Source: Tritrichomonas musculus
Taxonomy: Eukaryota; Parabasalia; Tritrichomonadida; Tritrichomonadidae
DNA length: 64,000 nucleotides
Assembly (NCBI GenBank): GCA_039105265.1
Contig: JAPFFF010000015.1
Span: 1,116,001 to 1,180,000 of the forward strand
Reading direction: 5' to 3'
The translations under genes were made by a program, and so were the position numbers. This document shows positions 40,607-52,600 of this stretch, piece after piece; within the stretch, counting starts at the first letter, position 1; every line of letters starts with the position of its first letter. Below the pieces are notes generated by a model, which saw only the letters and a list, made by a program, of their open reading frames with translations, ran no database searches and was not told the DNA's origin.

Positions 40607-43600
40607 ATGAGTACAACAAGAGCAGAAGATTGGATTCCACTTCAAATTAAAGTTTTCACAAGATGGGTCAACGGCCAACTTAAAGCAGGAAATTGCGAAC
40701 AAATCGGAGAAATCACGAAAGATTTATCAAACGGCGTTCCATTAGTTGAACTTGCCGAAATATTAACCAAAAAAGATGCACCAGTTAAATGGGCTAAAAC
40801 ACCAAAACGAAATATTGATCAAGTTATGAACTGTGATTTATCCGTCGACATGTTTACGAAAGATGGAGTTAAAATTATTGGAATTAGTGGTAAAGATATC
40901 AATGATAACAATGAGAAACTTATTTTAGGATTTGTATGGTCACTTATTTTACACTATTCCATTGGAGGTGCCGTTACCGACAGCAAAGATAACAATTCAG
41001 GAAAGAAAACAGCAAAGAATGCTATATTAGAATGGGCTATTGGAAGAACATCGGAATATCCAAATGTTAACAAATTTACACCATATTCAGTTTCAATGTG
41101 CGCTTTATTAGATTCATACCTTCCAGACAAGATCAACTATTATTCCCTTAATCCATCCGATGTCGAAGGCAATGCAAGATTAGCATGCAAAGTTATGGAA
41201 GAGATCGGCATCCCAGTTTACGTTATGCCAGAAGATTTAACATCCAGTGGCGACAAAGTTGATGAGAAGACACTTCTCACACAACTTGCCGCTGCTAAGG
41301 TTGTCCTTGAAAATTTGAAAGGAAAAGAAATCGATGCCGAAAAGTTTGCCAAAGAGAAGGCCGATGCCGAGAAAGCAGCAAGAGAACAAGCAGAAGCAGA
41401 AGCGAAAGCCAAAGCTGATGCAGAACGCGCACAACGTGAGAAAGAGGAGGCAGAAAGAATGGCACGTGATAAAGCAGAGCAAGATCGACTAGCTAAAGAG
41501 AAAGCTGATGCAGAAGCAAAAGCCGAAGCCGAACGTCTGGCACGTGAGAAGGCTGAAGCCGATGCCAAAGCAGAAGCTGATCGACTAGCTCAAGAGAAGG
41601 CAGATGCTGAAGCCAAAGCAGAAGCAGAACGTTTAGCACGTGAAAAGGCCGAAGCCGATGCAAAAGCAGAAGCTGACCGCTTAGCCAAAGAAAGAGCGGA
41701 AGCAGAAGCGAAGGCAGCTGCAGAACGTGACGACTTATTAGCCGAAATTGAGAGATTAAAGAAATTACTTGCAGAAACTGAAACGGACAGAGACAACTGG
41801 AAAGAGAAATACATGGTTGCACATGCACACGAAGAACAATTGATGAAAGACAACGCTGATTTACAAGCTGAAATCGAAAGTTTGAAGAACGAATTATCAG
41901 AAACACAACGTAAAGCACAAGAAGATCACGATAACCTTTCTGCACAAATCGATAACTTAAAGAAAGAATTGTCTGACACTAAAGAACAAGCCAAAATTGA
42001 TCACGATAACTTAACCGCCGAAATTGAAAAATTAAAGATCGAAGCTAAAGAAGATCACGATAACTTAACCGCTGAAATCAACAAATTGAATTCAGAACTC
42101 GAAGGACTTAATAACAAGGTTGCTGAGTTAACTTCTACTGTCGAAGCCAAGGACAGAGAAATCGAATCACTCAACGGAAAGGTTGCTGAATTAGAATCAA
42201 CAGTTGAAGCCAAAGACAGAGAAATCGAAGCTCTCAATGGCAAGATTTCTGAATTACAATCAGAAGTCGAAAATTACAAGCAACAAATCGAAGCTCTCAA
42301 TGGCAAGGTTGCCGAATTACAATCTACTGTTGAAGCCAAAGACAGAGAAATCGAAGCCCTCAACGGAAAGATCAGCGAATTACAATCAACAATCGAAGGC
42401 CTCAACGGACAAATCGCTGAACTTCAATCCACAGTTGAAGCCAAGAACAGAGAGATCGAAGCCCTCAACGGCAAGATCAGCGAATTACAATCAACAATCG
42501 AAGCTCTCAATGGCAAGGTTGCTGAATTACAATCTACTGTTGAAGCTAAAGATAGAGAAATCGAAGCACTTAACGGAAAGATCGGCGAATTACAATCAAC
42601 AATCGAAGGCCTCAACGGACAAATTGCAGAATTACAATCCACAGTTGAAGCCAAGAACAGAGAGATCGAAGCCCTCAACGGAAAGATCAACGAATTACAA
42701 TCAACAATCGAAGCTCTCAATGGCAAGGTTGCTGAATTACAATCTACTGTTGAAGCCAAGAACAGAGAGATCGAAGCCCTCAACGGAAAGATCAACGAGA
42801 TGACAGCTACAATCGAATCTCTCAACGGACAGATCGCTGAACTTCAATCCACAGTTGAAGCCAAGAACAGAGAGATCGAAGCCCTCAACGGAAAGATCAG
42901 CGAATTACAATCAACAATCGAAGGACTCAACGGACAAATTGCAGAATTACAATCCACAGTTGAAGCCAAGAACAGAGAGATCGAAGCCCTCAACGGAAAG
43001 ATCAACGAATTACAATCAACAATCGAAGCTCTCAATGGCAAGGTTGCTGAATTACAATCTACTGTTGAAGCCAAAGATAGAGAAATCGAAGCACTTAACG
43101 GAAAGATCAACGAAATGGCATCAACAATTGAATCACTCAACGGACAGATCGCTGAACTTCAATCCACAGTTGAAGCCAAGAACAGAGAGATCGAAGCCCT
43201 CAACGGCAAGATCAGCGAATTACAATCAACAATCGAAGGCCTCAACGGACAGATCGCTGAACTTCAATCAACAGTTGAAGCCAAGAACAGAGAGATCGAA
43301 GCCCTCAACGGCAAGATCAGCGAGATGACAGCTACAATCGAATCTCTCAACAACAAGATCAGCGAATTACAATCAACAATCGAAGCCAAAGACAGAGAAA
43401 TCGAAGCCCTCAACGGAAAGATCAGCGAATTACAATCAACAATCGAAGCCCTCAATGGCAAGGTTGCTGAATTACAATCTACTGTTGAAGCCAAGAACAG
43501 AGAGATCGAAGCCCTCAACGGAAAGATCGCTGAACTTCAATCCACAGTTGAAGCCAAGAACAGAGAGATCGAAGCCCTCAACGGAAAGATCGGCGAATTA

Positions 43601-46600
43601 CAATCAACAATCGAAGCTCTCAATGGCAAGGTTGCTGAATTACAATCTACTGTTGAAGCCAAGAACAGAGAGATCGAAGCCCTCAACGGAAAGATCAGCG
43701 AATTACAATCAACAATCGAAGGACTCAACGGACAAATTGCAGAATTACAATCCACAGTTGAAGCCAAGAACAGAGAGATCGAAGCCCTCAACGGAAAGAT
43801 CAACGAATTACAATCAACAATCGAAGCTCTCAATGGCAAGGTTGCTGAATTACAATCTACTGTTGAAGCCAAAGATAGAGAAATCGAAGCACTTAACGGA
43901 AAGATCAACGAAATGGCATCAACAATTGAATCACTCAACGGACAGATCGCTGAACTTCAATCCACAGTTGAAGCCAAGAACAGAGAGATCGAAGCCCTCA
44001 ACGGAAAGATCAGCGAATTACAATCAACAATCGAAGGCCTCAACGGACAAATCGCTGAACTTCAATCCACAGTTGAAGCCAAGAACAGAGAGATCGAAGC
44101 CCTCAACGGCAAGATCAGCGAGATGACAGCTACAATCGAATCTCTCAACAACAAGATCAGCGAATTACAATCAACAATCGAAGGCCTCAACGGACAAATC
44201 GCTGAACTTCAATCCACAGTTGAAGCCAAGAACAAAGAAATCGAAGCCCTCAACGGAAAGATCAGCGAATTACAATCAACAATCGAAGGCCTCAACGGAC
44301 AAATCGCTGAACTTCAATCCACAGTTGAAGCCAAGAACAGAGAGATCGAAGCCCTCAACGGCAAGATCAGCGAGATGACAGCTACAATCGAATCTCTCAA
44401 CAACAAGATCAGCGAATTACAATCAACAATCGAAGGCCTCAACGGACAAATCGCTGAACTTCAATCCACAGTTGAAGCCAAGAACAAAGAAATCGAAGCC
44501 CTCAACGGCAAGATCAGCGAATTACAATCAACAATCGAAGGCCTCAACGGACAGATCGCTGAACTTCAATCAACAGTTGAAGCCAAGAACAGAGAAATCG
44601 AAGCCCTCAACGGACAAATCGCTGAACTTCAATCCACAGTTGAAGCCAAGAACAGAGAGATCGAAGCCCTCAACGGCAAGATCAGCGAGATGACAGCTAC
44701 AATCGAATCTCTCAACAACAAGATCAGCGAATTACAATCAACAATCGAAGCCAAAGACAGAGAAATCGAAGCCCTCAACGGCAAGATCAGCGAATTACAA
44801 TCAACAATCGAAGGCCTCAACGGACAAATCGCTGAACTTCAATCCACAGTTGAAGCCAAGAACAGAGAAATCGAAGCCCTCAACGGCAAGATCAGCGAAT
44901 TACAATCAACAATCGAAGCCAAAGACAGAGAAATCGAAGCCCTCAACGGAAAGATCAGCGAATTACAATCAACAATCGAAGGCCTCAACGGACAAATCGC
45001 TGAACTTCAATCCACAGTTGAAGCCAAGAACAAAGAAATCGAAGCCCTCAACGGAAAGATCAGCGAATTACAATCAACAATCGAAGGCCTCAACGGACAA
45101 ATCGCTGAACTTCAATCCACAGTTGAAGCCAAGAACAAAGAAATCGAAGCCCTCAACGGAAAGATCAGCGAATTACAATCAACAATCGAAGGCCTCAACG
45201 GACAAATCGCTGAACTTCAATCCACAGTTGAAGCCAAGAACAAAGAAATCGAAGCCCTCAACGGAAAGATCAGCGAATTACAATCAACAATCGAAGGCCT
45301 CAACGGACAAATCGCTGAACTTCAATCCACAGTTGAAGCCAAGAACAAAGAAATCGAAGCCCTCAACGGCAAGATCAGCGAATTACAATCAACAATCGAA
45401 GGCCTCAACGGACAGATCGCTGAACTTCAATCAACAGTTGAAGCCAAGAACAGAGAAATCGAAGCCCTCAACGGACAAATCGCTGAACTTCAATCCACAG
45501 TTGAAGCCAAGAACAGAGAGATCGAAGCCCTCAACGGCAAGATCAGCGAGATGACAGCTACAATCGAATCTCTCAACAACAAGATCAGCGAATTACAATC
45601 AACAATCGAAGCCAAAGACAGAGAAATCGAAGCCCTCAACGGCAAGATCAGCGAATTACAATCAACAATCGAAGGCCTCAACGGACAAATCGCTGAACTT
45701 CAATCCACAGTTGAAGCCAAGAACAGAGAAATCGAAGCCCTCAACGGCAAGATCAGCGAATTACAATCAACAATCGAAGCCAAAGACAGAGAAATCGAAG
45801 CCCTCAACGGAAAGATCAGCGAATTACAATCAACAATCGAAGGCCTCAACGGACAAATCGCTGAACTTCAATCCACAGTTGAAGCCAAGAACAGAGAGAT
45901 CGAAGCCCTCAACGGCAAGATCAGCGAGATGACAGCTACAATCGAATCTCTCAACAACAAGATCAGCGAATTACAATCAACAATCGAAGCCAAAGACAGA
46001 GAAATCGAAGCCCTCAACGGCAAGATCAGCGAGATGACAGCTACAATCGAATCTCTCAACAACAAGATCAGCGAATTACAATCAACAATCGAAGGCCTCA
46101 ACGGACAAATCGCTGAACTTCAATCCACAGTTGAAGCCAAGAACAGAGAAATCGAAGCCCTCAACGGAAAGATCGGCGAATTACAATCAACAATCGAAGC
46201 TCTCAATGGCAAGGTTGCTGAATTACAATCTACTGTTGAAGCCAAGAACAGAGAGATCGAAGCCCTCAACGGAAAGATCAGCGAGATGACAGCTACAATC
46301 GAATCTCTCAACAACAAGATCAGCGAATTACAATCAACAATCGAAGCCAAAGACAGAGAAATCGAAGCCCTCAACGGCAAGATCAACGAGATGACAGCTA
46401 CAATCGAATCTCTCAACAACAAGATCAGCGAATTACAATCAACAATCGAAGCCAAAGACAGAGAAATCGAAGCCCTCAACGGAAAGATCAGCGAATTACA
46501 ATCAACAATCGAAGCCCTCAACGGACAAATCGCTGAACTTCAATCCACAGTTGAAGCCAAGAACAGAGAGATCGAAGCCCTCAACGGCAAGATCAGCGAA

Positions 46601-49600
46601 TTACAATCAACAATCGAAGCCAAAGACAGAGAAATCGAAGCCCTCAACGGAAAGATCAGCGAATTACAATCAACAATCGAAGGCCTCAACGGACAAATCG
46701 CTGAACTTCAATCCACAGTTGAAGCCAAGAACAGAGAGATCGAAGCCCTCAACGGAAAGATCGGCGAATTACAATCAACAATCGAAGCTCTCAATGGCAA
46801 GGTTGCTGAATTACAATCTACTGTTGAAGCCAAGAACAGAGAGATCGAAGCCCTCAACGGAAAGATCAGCGAGATGACAGCTACAATCGAATCTCTCAAC
46901 AACAAGATCAGCGAATTACAATCAACAATCGAAGCCAAAGACAGAGAAATCGAAGCCCTCAACGGCAAGATCAACGAGATGACAGCTACAATCGAATCTC
47001 TCAACAACAAGATCAGCGAATTACAATCAACAATCGAAGCCCTCAACGGACAGATCGCTGAACTTCAATCAACAGTTGAAGCCAAGAACAGAGAAATCGA
47101 AGCCCTCAACGGACAAATTGCAGAATTACAATCCACAGTTGAAGCCAAGAACAGAGAGATCGAAGCCCTCAACGGCAAGATCAGCGAGATGACAGCTACA
47201 ATCGAATCTCTCAACAACAAGATCAGCGAATTACAATCAACAATCGAAGCCAAAGACAGAGAAATCGAAGCCCTCAACGGCAAGATCAGCGAGATGACAG
47301 CTACAATCGAATCTCTCAACAACAAGATCAACGAATTACAATCAACAATCGAAGGCCTCAACGGACAAATCGCTGAACTTCAATCCACAGTTGAAGCCAA
47401 GAACAGAGAGATCGAAGCCCTCAACGGCAAGATCAGCGAATTACAATCAACAATCGAAGGCCTCAACGGACAAATCGCTGAACTTCAATCCACAGTTGAA
47501 GCCAAGAACAGAGAAATCGAAGCCCTCAACGGCAAGATCAGCGAATTACAATCAACAATCGAAGCCAAAGACAGAGAAATCGAAGCCCTCAACGGCAAGA
47601 TCAGCGAATTACAATCAACAATCGAAGGCCTCAACGGACAAATCGCTGAACTTCAATCCACAGTTGAAGCCAAGAACAGAGAGATCGAAGCCCTCAACGG
47701 CAAGATCAGCGAGATGACAGCTACAATCGAATCTCTCAACAACAAGATCAGCGAATTACAATCAACAATCGAAGCCAAAGACAGAGAAATCGAAGCCCTC
47801 AACGGCAAGATCAGCGAGATGACAGCTACAATCGAATCTCTCAACAACAAGATCAGCGAATTACAATCAACAATCGAAGCCAAAGACAGAGAAATCGAAG
47901 CCCTCAACGGCAAGATCAGCGAATTACAATCAACAATCGAAGCCCTCAACGGACAGATCGCTGAACTTCAATCAACAGTTGAAGCCAAGAACAGAGAAAT
48001 CGAAGCCCTCAACGGCAAGATCAACGAGATGACAGCTACAATCGAATCTCTCAACAACAAGATCAGCGAATTACAATCAACAATCGAAGCCAAAGACAGA
48101 GAAATTGAATCACTTAATGGCAAGATCACAGAATTACAATCAGAAATTGAGAACCTCAAACAACAAATCGAACAACTCAACAACAAGATCTCAGAATTAC
48201 AATCAACAATCGAAGCCAAGGATCGTGAGATTGAATCTCTCAACGGCAAGATCAGTGAATTGACCAACGAAATCTCAAGATTGAACTCAGAAATCGAAAA
48301 CTACAAGCAACAAATCGAACAACTCAACGGCAAGATCAGTGAATTACAATCAACAATCGAAGCCAAAGACAGAGAAATTGAATCACTCAACGGCAAGATC
48401 AGCGAGTTACAATCAGAAATCGAAAACTACAAGCAACAAATCGAACAACTCAACAACAAGATCTCAGAATTACAATCAACAATCGAAGCCAAGGATCGTG
48501 AGATTGAATCTCTCAACGGCAAGATCACAGAATTACAATCAACAATCGAAGCCAAAGACAGAGAAATTGAATCACTTAATGGCAAGATCACAGAATTACA
48601 ATCAGAAATTGAGAACCTCAAACAACAAATCGAACAACTCAACGGCAAGATCTCAGAATTACAATCAACAATCGAAGCCAAGGATCGTGAGATTGAATCT
48701 CTCAACGGCAAGATCAGTGAATTACAATCAACAATCGAAGCCAAAGACAGAGAAATTGAATCACTTAATGGCAAGATCACAGAATTACAATCAGAAATTG
48801 AGAACCTCAAACAACAAATCGAACAACTCAACGGCAAGATCTCAGAATTACAATCAACAATCGAAGCCAAGGATCGTGAGATTGAATCACTTAATGGCAA
48901 GATCACAGAATTACAATCAGAAATCGAAAACTACAAGCAACAAATCGAACAACTCAACGGCAAGATCTCAGAATTACAATCAACAATCGAAGCCAAGGAT
49001 CGTGAGATTGAATCTCTCAACGGCAAGATCTCAGAATTACAATCAACAATCGAAGCCAAGGATCGTGAGATTGAATCTCTCAACGGCAAGATCACAGAAT
49101 TGACCAACGAAATCTCAAGATTGAACTCAGAAATCGAAAACTACAAGCAACAAATCGAACAGCTCAACGGCAAGATCTCAGAATTACAATCAACAATTGA
49201 AGCCAAGGATCGTGAGATTGAATCTCTCAACGGCAAGATCTCAGAATTACAATCAACAATCGAAGCCAAAGACAGAGAAATTGAATCACTCAACGGCAAG
49301 ATCAGCGAGTTACAATCAGAAATCGAAAACTACAAGCAACAAATCGAACAACTCAACAACAAGATCAGTGAATTACAATCAACAATCGAAGCCAAAGACA
49401 GAGAAATTGAATCACTCAATGGCAAGATCAGCGAGTTACAATCAGAAATCGAAAACTACAAGCAACAAATCGAACAACTCAACAACAAGATCTCAGAATT
49501 ACAATCAACAATCGAAGCCAAGGATCGTGAAATCGAAAGCCTCAACAACAAGATCAATGAATTACAATCAACAATTGAATCTCTCAACAGCAAGATCAGC

Positions 49601-52600
49601 GAATTGACCAACGAAATCTCAAGATTGAACTCAGAAATCGAGAACTACAAGCAACAAATCGAACAGCTCAACGGCAAGATCTCAGAATTACAATCAACAA
49701 TTGAAGCCAAGGATCGTGAGATTGAATCTCTCAATGGTAAGATCAGCGAGTTACAATCAGAAATCGAAAACTACAAGCAACAAATCGAACAACTCAACAA
49801 CAAGATCTCAGAATTACAATCAACAATCGAAGCCAAGGATCGTGAAATCGAAAGCCTCAACAACAAGATCAATGAATTACAATCAACAATTGAATCTCTC
49901 AACAACAAGATCAGCGAATTGACCAACGAAATCTCAAGATTGAACTCAGAAATCGAAAACTACAAGCAACAAATCGAACAGCTCAACGGCAAGATCTCAG
50001 AATTACAATCAACAATTGAAGCCAAGGATCGTGAGATTGAATCTCTCAACGGCAAGATCAGCGAGTTACAATCAGAAATCGAAAACTACAAGCAACAAAT
50101 CGAACAGCTCAACGGCAAGATCTCAGAATTACAATCAACAATTGAAGCCAAGGATCGTGAGATTGAATCTCTCAATGGTAAGATCAGCGAGTTACAATCA
50201 GAAATCGAAAACTACAAGCAACAAATCGAACAACTCAACAACAAGATCTCAGAATTACAATCAACAATTGAAGCCAAGGATCGTGAAATCGAAAGCCTCA
50301 ACAACAAGATCAATGAATTACAATCAACAATTGAATCTCTCAACAGCAAGATCAGCGAATTGACCAACGAAATCTCAAGATTGAACTCAGAAATCGAAAA
50401 CTACAAGCAACAAATCGAACAGCTCAACGGCAAGATCAATGATTTGACCCGCGAACTCGAAGAGAAGAACAGAGAAATCGAACAACTCAACAACAAGATC
50501 AGTGAATTACAATCAACAATCGAAGCCAAGGATCGTGAGATTGAATCTCTCAACAGCAAGATCAGTGAATTGACCAACGAAATCTCAAGATTGAACTCAG
50601 AAATCGAAAACTACAAGCAACAAATCGAACAACTCAACGGCAAGATCAATGATTTGACCCGCGAACTCGAAGAGAAGAACAGAGAAATCGAACAACTCAA
50701 CAACAAGATCTCAGAATTACAATCAACAATCGAAGCCAAGGATCGTGAGATTGAATCTCTCAACAGCAAGATCAATGAATTACAATCAACAATTGAATCT
50801 CTCAACAGCAAGATCAGCGAATTGACCAACGAAATCTCAAGATTGAACTCAGAAATCGAGAACTACAAGCAACAAATCGAACAGCTCAACGGCAAGATCA
50901 ATGATTTGACCCGCGAACTCGAAGAGAAGAACAGAGAAATCGAACAACTCAACAACAAGATCAGTGAATTACAATCAACAATCGAAGCCAAGGATCGTGA
51001 GATTGAATCTCTCAACAGCAAGATCAGTGAATTGACCAACGAAATCTCAAGATTGAACTCAGAAATCGAAAACTACAAGCAACAAATCGAACAGCTCAAC
51101 GGCAAGATCAATGATTTGACCCGCGAACTCGAAGAGAAGAACAGAGAAATCGAACAACTCAACAACAAGATCTCAGAATTACAATCAACAATCGAAGCCA
51201 AGGATCGTGAGATTGAATCTCTCAACAGCAAGATCAATGAATTACAATCAACAATTGAATCTCTCAACAGCAAGATCAGCGAATTGACCAACGAAATCTC
51301 AAGATTGAACTCAGAAATCGAGAACTACAAGCAACAAATCGAACAGCTCAACGGCAAGATCAATGATTTGACCCGCGAACTCGAAGAGAAGAACAGAGAA
51401 ATCGAACAACTCAACAGCAAGATCAGTGAATTACAATCAACAATCGAATCACTCAACAGCAAGATCAGTGAATTACAATCAACAATTGAAGCCAAGGATC
51501 GTGAGATTGAATCTCTCAATGGTAAGATCAGCGAGTTACAATCAGAAATCGAAAACTACAAGCAACAAATCGAACAACTCAACAACAAGATCTCAGAATT
51601 ACAATCAACAATCGAAGCCAAGGATCGTGAAATCGAAAGCCTCAACAACAAGATCAATGAATTACAATCAACAATTGAATCTCTCAACAGCAAGATCAGC
51701 GAATTGACCAACGAAATCTCAAGATTGAACTCAGAAATTGAAAACTACAAGCAACAAATCGAACAGCTCAACGGCAAGATCAATGATTTGACCCGCGAAC
51801 TCGAAGAGAAGAACAGAGAAATCGAACAACTCAACAGCAAGATCTCAGAATTACAATCAACAATCGAAGCCAAGGATCGTGAGATTGAATCTCTCAACAG
51901 CAAGATCAGTGAATTGACCAACGAAATCTCAAGATTGAACTCAGAAATCGAAAACTACAAGCAACAAATCGAACAACTCAACGGCAAGATCAATGATTTG
52001 ACCCGCGAACTCGAAGAGAAGAACAGAGAAATCGAACAACTCAACAGCAAGATCAGTGAATTAACACGTGAAATCGAAAACAAGAACAGAGAGATTGAAC
52101 AACTCAACAACAAGATCAACGATTTGACCAATGAAATCAACAACTACAAGCAACAAATAGAACAACTCAACAACAAGATCTCAGAATTAACATCAACAAT
52201 TCAATCCCTCAACAGCAAGATTTCTGAATTAACACGTGAAATTGAAAACAAGGACAGAGAGATCGAAAAGCTTAACAACAAGATCAACGACTTGAACAAT
52301 GAAATCAACAACTACAAGCAACAAATAGAAACTCTCAACAACAAGATCAGTGAAATGACACGTGAAATCCAGAACATCAACAGCAAGATCTCCGAATTAA
52401 CACGTGAAGTTGAAAACAAGGACAGAGAGATCGAAAAGCTCAACAACGAAATCAACAACTACAAGCAACAAATCGAAAATCTCAACAACAAGATCAGTGA
52501 AATGACATCAACAATCCAGGAACTCAACAACAAGATCAGTGAAATGACACGTGAAATCCAGAACAAGGACAGAGAGATCGAAAAGCTCAACAACGAAATC

